Shown here one piece after another: positions 7,808-16,795 of a DNA stretch of 64,000 nt. Source of the stretch: Synechococcus sp. RS9916 (GTDB taxonomy: Bacteria > Cyanobacteriota > Cyanobacteriia > PCC-6307 > Cyanobiaceae); NCBI RefSeq assembly GCF_000153825.1, contig NZ_DS022299.1, positions 1,452,869 through 1,516,868 on the forward strand. Reading direction: 5' to 3'. The translations under genes and the position numbers were made by a program. A model generated the notes under the pieces. That model searched no databases and was not told the DNA's origin. It was given only the letters and a program-made list of their open reading frames with translations. Within the stretch, counting starts at the first letter, position 1. Every line of letters begins with the position of its first letter.

Positions 7808-10800
7808 ATGAGAGAGAACTGGAAGCAGCAATGGCTCGATATCGTTGCACCAGACGAACCACATAAACTCTCAAGACGCCTTGACTGGGATGAGCTAACG
7901 GAAGAAGAATTCCGTGAACATCTTTCAACATCTCCGACCAAGGCCAATCGCTTCGAGGGGCATTGGCAGAACTGCCTGAACGAATGCCGGCTAGCCATTC
8001 AGAAGGCATGGGAGCAACCCCTTCTACCCATTTCTCCTGACAACCAGCAACGGCCCTTTGAAGACCTGTGGCGACCAATCTGCAACGAGGCCAGGGAAAT
8101 ACTAAAGAAAAGATTAAGCAGGCTTGATGGAGTCGGGGAAGGCATTTTTGAGCAATTGACAAACAGCCTGCTCAACCGACTCTGCTCGATTGGCGAACAG
8201 GTTCTGTGGGAGAAATTCAACAGCGAACGCTCGCCAGGCGTCATGCTTCTTGCCCATCTAGGGAGCAATGGCGATGGCTCGGGCCCACCGGTACGCGAAG
8301 GCTACGAGCAGTTCATTCGCAATCATCGCCAGGATGGCCTGACACAACTGCTTGGGGAATTTCCGGAACTCGGCCGACTGATTGGCACGATCGTGCTGCT
8401 ATGGCTGGAAGGAAGCCAGGAAATGCTGGAACGGATCGACCAAGACCGGCAGACCCTGGAAACCCTTTTCGGCATCCCCAAAAACGCTCCTCTACAAACA
8501 ATCCACCAGGGCCTCAGCGATCCCCACCGAGGGGGTCGAGCAGTGGCCATCCTCGGTTTTGCAGGACCTGGGGAAGAACAATACAAACTTGTCTACAAAC
8601 CCAAAGACATGGCAGTCGATGCTGCCTATCAGGACTTACTAAAAGACATCAATCGAAGCAGCTCAGACAAGCCCCTTAAGATACTCAAGATCCACAACGG
8701 AGAAGGCTATGGATACATGGAATATGTCAGCCACAAACCAGCACGCGACGACAAAGAATTAGGTTTCTTTTACAAAAATGCTGGACGCCTAACGGCCGTA
8801 CTACACCTCTTAGGCTGCACAGATTGCCACCACGAGAACCTGATCGCATGCGGAGATCAACTCCTACTCATCGACACAGAAACTCTCCTCGAAGCAGAGT
8901 TACCCAACCATATCAACAATGACACCTCAGAGGCGCCGGAGCTATCAGCGCTCCAGAAGAGATGTCAACGCTCAATCCTGAGGTCGGGACTCATGCCTCA
9001 ATGGATGTTTCTAGGGTCCGAAAAAATTGCAATTGACATCAGCGCTCTTGGCATCAGCCCACCCAAACAGGAGACGCAGAAAACCTCGGGATGGCTTGGA
9101 CTGAATAGCGATGGGATGATGCCGGGAGTCATCGAAAGGAATGCAGACCTACCAACGAGCCTTCCAATTGGCATTGGCTCACCCAACCCGTTCAGCCTCC
9201 ATTTAGACACATTCTGCGAAGGCTTCAGGGAACAAAATCAAACACTGATCGAACAGAAGGATCAGTGGCTCAAGGAGGGTACATTTCTAAATCGATTCAA
9301 AGGGCTGAGGCGAAGAATTGTCTTGAGGGCCACCCGAGTTTATTTTGCAATTCAACGACAGCAACTGGAACCGGCGGCGTTACGATCACCGCTCATTCAA
9401 GCGATCAAGCTCGAACAGTTAAGCAGAAGCTTTCTACTCGCCGAACAGAAACCTCTGCACTGGCCAGTTTTCGCAGCAGAACTGGAGCAAATGCAGCAGC
9501 TTGACATCCCCTTCTTCACTCACCAAATCGATAGCGACGCACTCGACCTCAATCAGGCACAGACCCAGCTTCCGGGATACATCGAAACAAGCGGACTAAG
9601 CGCCGCCAAAGAGCGCTTAGAACAGCTGGACACAAGCGAAGTCGAATTCCAGATCAAACTGATTCGCGGTACTTGCAATGCCCAAAAAATTCGTCGTGGA
9701 GCAAGCGTGGAGACCAGCGTCCACAGCGCGCAAGAGAACCAATACACAACCCAAACCAAAAGCGCTGCTGACCACCAAGTAGCAGCAACAAACGTGATGA
9801 ACTGCCTCGCTGATTTAGCCATCGAGGACAACAGTGGACAGATGGAGTGGCTCGGGATGGATCTAGGTGCTGATGGTGAGTCATTCTCATTCGGCCCAGT
9901 CGGATTTTCCCTTTATGGGGGATCGAGTGGTGTCGCCATTCTTGATCACACACTCCAGCGCCTCAACGGCACAAATTCACAACTCTCGGCCATACAAAGC
10001 GGTGTACTCCAATCGATACAGCAACTCGCTGAAAAGGCTTCAGAAGACCAACGACTGCGATGGTGGCGTGATCAATCGCTCGGACTAAGTGGATGCGGGG
10101 GGATGCTACTGACTTTGCAATGTCTGGGGCAAACTTCATGGGCACAAAGCCTTCTGAAATCAGGACGTCAGCGATTTCTGGAGGCAGACCGGCAACTTGA
10201 CTTGATCGGTGGTTGTACAGGACTGATTGGTCCCTTGCTGCACCTCAAGAGCCCTGAGGCCCTAGACCTTGCAATCCACGCAGGCAAACACTTACTTGAG
10301 CAACAACAAGAGGATGGATCATGGCCAGGCAGAGCAAAAAACACTCCAGGCTTACTGGGGTTCTCCCACGGGACAGCAGGGCATGCAGCGGCTCTCGCCA
10401 AGCTTCATCAAGCAACGCATGACAACCGCTTCCTCGAAGGAGCAAAAGCCGCGTTGCACCATGAGCGGGCACACTTTGATTCGAAGGAAGAAAACTGGCC
10501 AGACTTCAGAGACATCACGCAATCTGGGAGCTTCATGACCAGTTGGTGCCATGGAGCACCAGGCATCGGAATCGCTCGCGCCTGCCTTTGGCAAACAGAA
10601 CTCTGGGATGAGCAATGCCGGGATGAAATCCACGCAGCAATACGAACAACGTCAAAATCAATCGGTCAACTGCGATCTGACCACCTCTGCTGCGGCAAAG
10701 CCGGGCTGGCAATCATCCTGGAAATGTTGTGCGATGGCCCGTGGGGAGTAGAAGCTCATGTTGCCGATCTCGCCCGTGAGCGAACGATTCAAATTCACAC

Positions 10801-10984
10801 TTCACTCATGAATCGCACTTCAAGCAAGATGCCCGACCTGATTTGCTTTGCAGCGAAAGAAACCAGTTTGGTCCTTCCAGGTTTTTTCACAGGCCTAAGC
10901 GGCATTGGGATGGCGTTACTAAGAGACGATCAATCGAAACAGACAACACGGCGTTTGTTAACTGCAGGTCTCTGGACGGAATAA
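7808..10984 (+). CDS. lanM: Class II lanthipeptide synthetase, ProcM-like (LanM)
   Basis: Bifunctional enzyme of about 1058 residues that phosphorylates and eliminates Ser/Thr in a precursor peptide, then forms (methyl)lanthionine rings. The dehydratase (DUF4135) domain covers roughly residues 80-600, with the kinase-like KLVYKPKDMAVD, CTDCHHENLIA and LLIDTETLLEAEL motifs. The LanC-like cyclase spans about 680-1055. Its zinc ligands are Cys914 (SWCHGAPG) and the pair Cys961-Cys962 (LCCGKAG), so a third Cys replaces the usual His. That three-Cys site is the hallmark of ProcM-type synthetases, known for tolerance of many substrates. ATG 7808 is preferred over GTG 7805 because AAGG at 7797 is better spaced. 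It converges on the export operon; no precursor gene adjoins it. Confidence 0.93.
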   Translation: MRENWKQQWLDIVAPDEPHKLSRRLDWDELTEEEFREHLSTSPTKANRFEGHWQNCLNECRLAIQKAWEQPLLPISPDNQQRPFEDLWRPICNEAREILKKRLSRLDGVGEGIFEQLTNSLLNRLCSIGEQVLWEKFNSERSPGVMLLAHLGSNGDGSGPPVREGYEQFIRNHRQDGLTQLLGEFPELGRLIGTIVLLWLEGSQEMLERIDQDRQTLETLFGIPKNAPLQTIHQGLSDPHRGGRAVAILGFAGPGEEQYKLVYKPKDMAVDAAYQDLLKDINRSSSDKPLKILKIHNGEGYGYMEYVSHKPARDDKELGFFYKNAGRLTAVLHLLGCTDCHHENLIACGDQLLLIDTETLLEAELPNHINNDTSEAPELSALQKRCQRSILRSGLMPQWMFLGSEKIAIDISALGISPPKQETQKTSGWLGLNSDGMMPGVIERNADLPTSLPIGIGSPNPFSLHLDTFCEGFREQNQTLIEQKDQWLKEGTFLNRFKGLRRRIVLRATRVYFAIQRQQLEPAALRSPLIQAIKLEQLSRSFLLAEQKPLHWPVFAAELEQMQQLDIPFFTHQIDSDALDLNQAQTQLPGYIETSGLSAAKERLEQLDTSEVEFQIKLIRGTCNAQKIRRGASVETSVHSAQENQYTTQTKSAADHQVAATNVMNCLADLAIEDNSGQMEWLGMDLGADGESFSFGPVGFSLYGGSSGVAILDHTLQRLNGTNSQLSAIQSGVLQSIQQLAEKASEDQRLRWWRDQSLGLSGCGGMLLTLQCLGQTSWAQSLLKSGRQRFLEADRQLDLIGGCTGLIGPLLHLKSPEALDLAIHAGKHLLEQQQEDGSWPGRAKNTPGLLGFSHGTAGHAAALAKLHQATHDNRFLEGAKAALHHERAHFDSKEENWPDFRDITQSGSFMTSWCHGAPGIGIARACLWQTELWDEQCRDEIHAAIRTTSKSIGQLRSDHLCCGKAGLAIILEMLCDGPWGVEAHVADLARERTIQIHTSLMNRTSSKMPDLICFAAKETSLVLPGFFTGLSGIGMALLRDDQSKQTTRRLLTAGLWTE

Positions 10985-10993
10985 AATTCTCAA

Positions 10994-13165
10994 TCAATGA
11001 CTGTCGAGCATTTTCTTCAAATAGCCATGACCCTTAAGATCCTCCCATGCACCAAACTCAGCGGGAAGGCCCTTTTCCAAAACAATAATTTGATCGGCAC
11101 GTTGAATCGTCGAAAGGCGGTGGGCGATACTGATACGAGTAATACCGAGAGAGTCAACGACTTCAGTGATGTGCTGTTGAGAGCGAGGGTCTAAAGCACT
11201 GGTCGCCTCATCCAGGATCAACACCTTTGGATTCGAAATCAAAGCACGGGCGATGGCAATTCTCTGAACCTGACCACCAGAAACATTTCCACCCGAATCA
11301 CTAAGCAGAGTTTCAAGCTGCATTGGCATAGAGCGAATTTCATCGGCAATCGCAGCACGCTCAAGCGCATCCCATATCTGATCCTCGGTGTACTGAATGC
11401 CACCGGAGATGACATCAAAAATTGAACCGGCATTCAACCTTGCGGTTTGCATTACAACACCCAACTGGCGTCGATACGCACGGATTGCAAGCTGAGTCAG
11501 TGGAATGCCATCAACAAGCACCTCACCACCTTGTGGCTGAGTAAAACCGAGCAGCATCCGTACCAGAGTTGTTTTCCCACAGCCACTCGCTCCAGTGATT
11601 GCCGTATGCTTCCCAGAGGGAATATCAAAGGAGAGGTTGCTAAAAAGGGGATCCGAACTTCCTGGGAACTCATAAGAAATATTCTGGATGCGAAATTCTC
11701 CACGAAGGGAATGGCGCAAAGCGTCAGCCTGATAGCCCTTTTCAACATCGGCATACATCACAGGTGCAGCACGTCTCCAAAGCACAGCAGCTCGCCCCGC
11801 AGTGTTGGCGAACATGTTGACAGCATTTGTCACAGCACCATTGAAGCTTGAGAATGCAGCATTAAAAGAAATAAACGCGACAACAGTTTGATCAAGGTTG
11901 ACACTTTCAGAAGAAGAAAGAATCTTGTAAGCAACAACTGCAAAAAGGAAGAGAGAAGCTATAGGAGAGACAACTTCGCCATACTGAGAAATCGCGTCGC
12001 CGTAGACATTGGCACGCAACTGTAATAGCGCATATCGGTTCACCTCACGCAACCAACGCAACAACAGAAAAGGCTCAGCACCAGCTGTACGTATCTGTGG
12101 CATGCCCATCACAGACTGCAAAGAAAAATTCGTAATCTCCGCTCCACTCTCAAGCAATGGCATCTGAAGACGAATAGAACGCCATGTAATCACTAACAAG
12201 CAGACAACCGCAATCGACGTGAATGCCAACGCCCAAAACGCAAGCTGACGATCATAAACAAACATCAGAACAAAATAGCTTAATGAGAATAACGTCGAAA
12301 GCAGTGTTGTCAAAACTCCACTACCCAGAAGCTGGCGGAGTTGACTAATTGAATTCACGCGCGATGCAAGGTCTCCTGTCGTATAGCGACTGATAAAACT
12401 CATTGGCAGACGCATCAAGCGATCCCAGACTGCTGACTGCAACCTGAGGTCTGCCACACTCTCAAGCCGGAGCATCATTAGATTCTGCAAAAAGGATGCA
12501 GCAATGGAACCCAAAACGATCAAAAAGACGACAACAACACCTTCCACAAGAAGACGCTGATCATTTTGAGGGAGGATCTTACTAACAAGAGTATTCGTCA
12601 GGATTGGAATCGAAAGATTGAACAACATCACCACAGCAGAGGTGATGATCAGTGCAAGAATAGGGAAAAGGTCTGCAGCGAAAGCAAATTTCAAGACCGA
12701 CAAAGGCCCTGGAACCAATGGCGGCAAGGATGGGTAAATCTCGTAAGCATCGTCCACCAGAGACGGACCACGATCCGCTCGAACATGAACTTGCTTATGA
12801 GCACTGTACAACCAGTTTTCACCAGAATGACGGTATAGAGCCCAGGGCTGTTGATGATCAGCATCAAAGACAATCATCAAAGGGAACTCATTATCATTAG
12901 TAGGGTCTAAATCCCAATAATGGGTCTCAAAATCACGAGGTGTTGTTATCTGCCTATGATGAATATCATTATAATCAAGCAATTGAACAATATCGGCACC
13001 AGGAAGTGAATCAAGGGTCATTGTCCTGCATCCCAATTGCGCCATACAAAAGCCAAGCAAGCGTAATTCTGGGTATTGATCATCCTCAACAGGAGGAGTG
13101 AACAAAAGCTCCTCTTCTAGATCACGTGCAGAGCGAAGAGCTTGCTGAGAAAAATTCAAACTCAT
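10994..13165 (-). CDS. Lanthipeptide/bacteriocin ABC transporter, ATPase-permease without active peptidase (NHLM ABC2 type)
   Basis: A 723-residue ABC exporter half. The N-terminal ~160 residues are soluble and show no catalytic Cys/His arrangement of a C39 protease. Six hydrophobic helices follow between about 165 and 445. The nucleotide-binding domain carries Walker A GASGCGKTT, signature NVSGGQVQR and Walker B VLILDEATSALD. Architecture and operon place it with the second transporter of NHLM-type peptide systems. It lies two bases after the C39 transporter gene and probably forms a heterodimer or parallel unit with it. The stop is ten bases from the convergent lanM stop. Confidence 0.88.
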   Translation of the reverse strand: MSLNFSQQALRSARDLEEELLFTPPVEDDQYPELRLLGFCMAQLGCRTMTLDSLPGADIVQLLDYNDIHHRQITTPRDFETHYWDLDPTNDNEFPLMIVFDADHQQPWALYRHSGENWLYSAHKQVHVRADRGPSLVDDAYEIYPSLPPLVPGPLSVLKFAFAADLFPILALIITSAVVMLFNLSIPILTNTLVSKILPQNDQRLLVEGVVVVFLIVLGSIAASFLQNLMMLRLESVADLRLQSAVWDRLMRLPMSFISRYTTGDLASRVNSISQLRQLLGSGVLTTLLSTLFSLSYFVLMFVYDRQLAFWALAFTSIAVVCLLVITWRSIRLQMPLLESGAEITNFSLQSVMGMPQIRTAGAEPFLLLRWLREVNRYALLQLRANVYGDAISQYGEVVSPIASLFLFAVVAYKILSSSESVNLDQTVVAFISFNAAFSSFNGAVTNAVNMFANTAGRAAVLWRRAAPVMYADVEKGYQADALRHSLRGEFRIQNISYEFPGSSDPLFSNLSFDIPSGKHTAITGASGCGKTTLVRMLLGFTQPQGGEVLVDGIPLTQLAIRAYRRQLGVVMQTARLNAGSIFDVISGGIQYTEDQIWDALERAAIADEIRSMPMQLETLLSDSGGNVSGGQVQRIAIARALISNPKVLILDEATSALDPRSQQHITEVVDSLGITRISIAHRLSTIQRADQIIVLEKGLPAEFGAWEDLKGHGYLKKMLDSH

Positions 13166-13167
13166 AA

Positions 13168-15387
13168 CTACACCTCTAAACTCTGACTTTGACCGTTCTC
13201 GTTTTGAACAAGCTGATGAAATAATCCACCTTGCGAAAGCAGTTCTGATGGGGAGCCCCTTTCAACAACAAGGCCGTTTTGCAGAACAAGGACTTGATCA
13301 CTGCGCAAGGCTGCATCGAGTCGATGTGCAACATTGATCACTGTTATTTTTCTCCTCTTAAGAGCATTCAATACCTTAGATTGAGTTTCATTGTCAAGAG
13401 CACTCGTCGCCTCATCAAATAAAAGAATGCTCGGATCACGCAACAGAGCCCTGCATATTTCAAGTCGTTGACGCTCGCCTCCACTCAGATCACTTCCATT
13501 ATCTCGAAGATGGCGATGAAAGGATTCAGGGTGATTATTTATGGTTTGGAGAATCTGAGCATCCTCTGCAGCATGTTCCAACTGTTCCAAGCTGTAACCA
13601 GGGCGCCACAACGAAAGGTTGTCATGAACACTGGCATTAAAAACAAAGACCTGCTGTGGGACATAAGCCAGACTGTTCCTCATCACTGCATCACCATGGG
13701 CTGACCACGGCTGATCATCAAACAGCAAGTCGCCGGACGAGGGTTGATATAAACCCGCCAAAATACGTATCAACGTTGTTTTACCTGAGCCACTACCACC
13801 AACAATTGCCAACTGGGAACCAGCAGGCACAGAGAGATTCAGGTTGCTGATAAAGGGCGGAGAAACAGGGTCAAAGGCAAAACTGAGATCCCTCAACTCA
13901 ATGGATCCTTTCAGACGAAGAGAAGCTGAATCCTGACTAACCGAACCAGGGCTTGAGGAGGACAGATTAAAACTACGCACCAAGGGATCATCGTCATTCT
14001 TTTTAAGATCATCAAGGCGTCCCATATCTCCGATCAGCCTCTGGATGACAGAGTTCAATTGCGGCAATAATGAGATTGGGGCGGTCAACTGGCCCTGGAT
14101 GAACTGAAAGGCGACTAGAGTTCCTAAAGAGATTTTTCCTTGAATAATAAGAAAACCACCAACTGCAATAATCAAAGCATTAAGCATAAAGGTACTACCA
14201 CTCGCCGTAATCGTTGAAAAGGCCATCTGGGCACCCAGAAGCTGATTCTGTATAACAACATTTCCAAAACTTCCTTGCCATTGACTCAGGAAGTCGAATT
14301 CAAGACCTGAAGCCTTTAATGTTTCAATGTTATTAATGCCTTGCAGGCCTTTTCCTTGTGCCTTGCCTTGCTCAATTGCCAATTTGCGGTTGGCATCGTA
14401 ACGCCTCTCAGTCAACCACCAATTCAGGAAGAGATTCCCACCCATCACGAAGATAACGAGAATCGCAAGCCAAGAAGATATGATCAGCGCAAAAACAAGA
14501 ACAATCAACCCCGTCCAAAGGCTAATCGCAAAAGTAATAATTTGAGCAACAAGAACCTGGGTTGCTTGCATCCCAAGCAGCATTCTACTAGCAATTTCAC
14601 CGTGAAAGCGAGTTTGATAAAATCCATAGGTAACACTAAAAAGCTTCCTAAATAAGTTTGCGGTCATCTTTTTGGACAACAACAATGTCATCCGCCGCAA
14701 AATGACGTACTGAACGGCCAACAACGACAGCCAGCCCAAAACGGAAGCAGTTAGAAGCCAAATGATTGGAATGCCAAAATACAATCGTTGGTTCTGGAGA
14801 AAACTATCAATAAATGTGGACGTCAGGCCAGCAACCAACAAGGTCAGAATTGCTTGACCAGTTGCAATGAAGGTCAACTGAAGCAATGCATTGCGATAGG
14901 GCCAAAGTGTCGAAAACAACCCCCATAGTGGGGATCGCTGAGAACCACCTGTTTGAAAGTCAGGTCCCGGCTCAAACTCAAGAACGACTCCGGTAAAACT
15001 ATCTAAGAATTCGTCCATCAGGACGCGCACACGGCCCTGAGCTGGATCGCTTAGAAAGGCATGGTCTCCCTCAAAACCTTCGACAACAAGAAAATGGTTG
15101 AAACCCCAAAATATGACGCACGGGAATCGCCCCTCATTGCGCAACTGTTCGCCAGAGCAACGGTACGCCCTGGTGTTCAATCCATATCCACGCGCCGCAA
15201 CGAGCAGTTGCTTGGCATTGGAGCCATCACGATTCACACCACAAGCTTGGCGAAGATCACTGAGCTCAACAATTCGGCCAAAAAAATCCAAAATCGTCGC
15301 CAGTGAAGCAGCGCCACATTCAGCCGCTTCATACTGCAATCGAGTACGTACCTTAATCCGAGTTTTTGAGAGTTGCTTCGTCATCAA
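13168..15387 (-). CDS. lanT: Peptidase C39-containing ABC transporter (LanT / NHLM ABC1 type)
   Basis: A 739-residue exporter that cleaves leader peptides at a double-glycine-type site and pumps out the core peptide. The N-terminal C39 domain has Gln18 (RLQYEAAECG), catalytic Cys24, His98 (FWGFNHFLVV) and Asp114 (LSDPAQG), all intact. Membrane helices span about 165-430. The ATPase has Walker A GGSGSGKTT, signature DLSGGERQR and Walker B ILLFDEATSALD. It sits between the HlyD-like adaptor and the second ABC gene, forming with the TolC-like protein a complete type I secretion path across both membranes. The catalytic set implies a substrate with a GG, GA or GS leader end. Confidence 0.93.
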   Translation of the reverse strand: MMTKQLSKTRIKVRTRLQYEAAECGAASLATILDFFGRIVELSDLRQACGVNRDGSNAKQLLVAARGYGLNTRAYRCSGEQLRNEGRFPCVIFWGFNHFLVVEGFEGDHAFLSDPAQGRVRVLMDEFLDSFTGVVLEFEPGPDFQTGGSQRSPLWGLFSTLWPYRNALLQLTFIATGQAILTLLVAGLTSTFIDSFLQNQRLYFGIPIIWLLTASVLGWLSLLAVQYVILRRMTLLLSKKMTANLFRKLFSVTYGFYQTRFHGEIASRMLLGMQATQVLVAQIITFAISLWTGLIVLVFALIISSWLAILVIFVMGGNLFLNWWLTERRYDANRKLAIEQGKAQGKGLQGINNIETLKASGLEFDFLSQWQGSFGNVVIQNQLLGAQMAFSTITASGSTFMLNALIIAVGGFLIIQGKISLGTLVAFQFIQGQLTAPISLLPQLNSVIQRLIGDMGRLDDLKKNDDDPLVRSFNLSSSSPGSVSQDSASLRLKGSIELRDLSFAFDPVSPPFISNLNLSVPAGSQLAIVGGSGSGKTTLIRILAGLYQPSSGDLLFDDQPWSAHGDAVMRNSLAYVPQQVFVFNASVHDNLSLWRPGYSLEQLEHAAEDAQILQTINNHPESFHRHLRDNGSDLSGGERQRLEICRALLRDPSILLFDEATSALDNETQSKVLNALKRRKITVINVAHRLDAALRSDQVLVLQNGLVVERGSPSELLSQGGLFHQLVQNENGQSQSLEV

Positions 15388-15397
15388 GCCACTGCTC

Positions 15398-16795
15398 TCA
15401 TCGCTTCTGAGATTCAGAAAGTGAGCCAGCCGTCCCTTTATCCGGTGGGGTTAAGCCAAAGAAATTCTTGATCGCCGGAAGAACGAGAGCAATTGGAGCA
15501 ACGCGACGGGTAGTAATTTCAACCATGACTTGATCACCGGGAGTAGGGGGGAAAGGCAAATCGGAATTCGAACTCCAGACATAACCACCGCTATTCATTG
15601 GAGTAGTTTGATTAGAACGCTCTAAAGCAACAACTGCAAGGGTGGGAGAAGGTTCGCGATTGACAATTGTTTGTGCCATCGCCTTCACACCAATTCGAGC
15701 AGTGACTTGGTCAACACCACTCGGCAATTTACCCATGGAGATCACAGTGCCCTTAATCCCTCCCACTTCAGAACGCTTGTACCCAGAAGGGGTGGCTAGA
15801 GCAGACATACCAGGGAAAACCTGAGCCATTTCCCTGCTTGATAAAAAAACTGGAATCATGGTTGGTTCATCAAGACGATTCTCACTCAATTCCATTAGTA
15901 CTTCACCTCTGGTTACGCTTTCCCCATCATTCGGAACAATCGTCGACAGATACACGTCACGAGGTGCAAAAATCAGCTGATTATTAACGAGTTGCGCCAA
16001 TTGTGTCCTGACTTTCTGATAAGCCTGATCCTTCCGAGACGAAATCCGTATTAATTCATTATCATTGCCATGCATCTGCGAACTAAGTTGATCGATGGTT
16101 GCTTGCTCTTGCAATATTTGCGATCGGCTCACAAAGCCTTTAAGCTCAAGAGGTTTCATGCTCTCTAAATAGGCAGATCGACTGACATACTCATTCTTCA
16201 ACATTTCTTGTTTAGCCACAATATTATTCATCTCCTCAACTGATTTGCGAAGTGTGCGGTTCAATTGATCAATCGCGCTGCTTAACTTCTCCAGCTCTGC
16301 TGATGATTGCACCCAAAGCAACAGCCGACCCTTTGAGACTTTTAAACCATTAAAAGCTTCTTTTAGACTGTCCGAAAAACGAGAGGAAGCGGTTTTCTCT
16401 TCATTCGCTGTGGCCGAGTGCAAGCCTGGCTGACTGGCTTCGTAAATATCAACTGCCAGTTCAGCCATCTCGCGATCATTAAATTGCATCGGCGTCGCAA
16501 GAAAAAGCCGTGCTTTTTCTTGCCATTCTTGTTGAGACCGATTGAACATATAAACAGCCGAACCATCAGTACCACTCAAACTGGAATTAATGGTACTCAC
16601 AGGCAACAACACACCTGTTCCTTGCACACTCACGGGGATTCGAGCCAAAGTGGCCCAAAACCCACCAGCTAAAGCAATCAAGCCACCCAGCACCAATGTG
16701 GCACGAAGGGGAGGCGTGAGCAACGTAACTGGTCCATTACGGTCGCCAACCCGACGCCGTTTTTGAAGAGCGCGTTGCGTGAAAAGTTGAGTCAT
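15398..16795 (-). CDS. HlyD-family membrane fusion protein of peptide secretion system (NHLM type)
   Basis: Periplasmic adaptor of 465 residues linking the inner-membrane ABC transporter to the TolC-like channel. One transmembrane helix lies near residues 30-48 (LRATLVLGGLIALAGGFWATLA). A long helical hairpin follows at about 120-250, rich in heptad-like Leu/Glu/Lys (AELEKLSSAIDQLNRTL region). The beta-barrel and membrane-proximal part continues to the C-terminus, with the PGDQVMVEI motif typical of this family. Its ATG overlaps the end of the tolC-like gene by four bases, so the two are translationally coupled. Confidence 0.88.
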   Translation of the reverse strand: MTQLFTQRALQKRRRVGDRNGPVTLLTPPLRATLVLGGLIALAGGFWATLARIPVSVQGTGVLLPVSTINSSLSGTDGSAVYMFNRSQQEWQEKARLFLATPMQFNDREMAELAVDIYEASQPGLHSATANEEKTASSRFSDSLKEAFNGLKVSKGRLLLWVQSSAELEKLSSAIDQLNRTLRKSVEEMNNIVAKQEMLKNEYVSRSAYLESMKPLELKGFVSRSQILQEQATIDQLSSQMHGNDNELIRISSRKDQAYQKVRTQLAQLVNNQLIFAPRDVYLSTIVPNDGESVTRGEVLMELSENRLDEPTMIPVFLSSREMAQVFPGMSALATPSGYKRSEVGGIKGTVISMGKLPSGVDQVTARIGVKAMAQTIVNREPSPTLAVVALERSNQTTPMNSGGYVWSSNSDLPFPPTPGDQVMVEITTRRVAPIALVLPAIKNFFGLTPPDKGTAGSLSESQKR

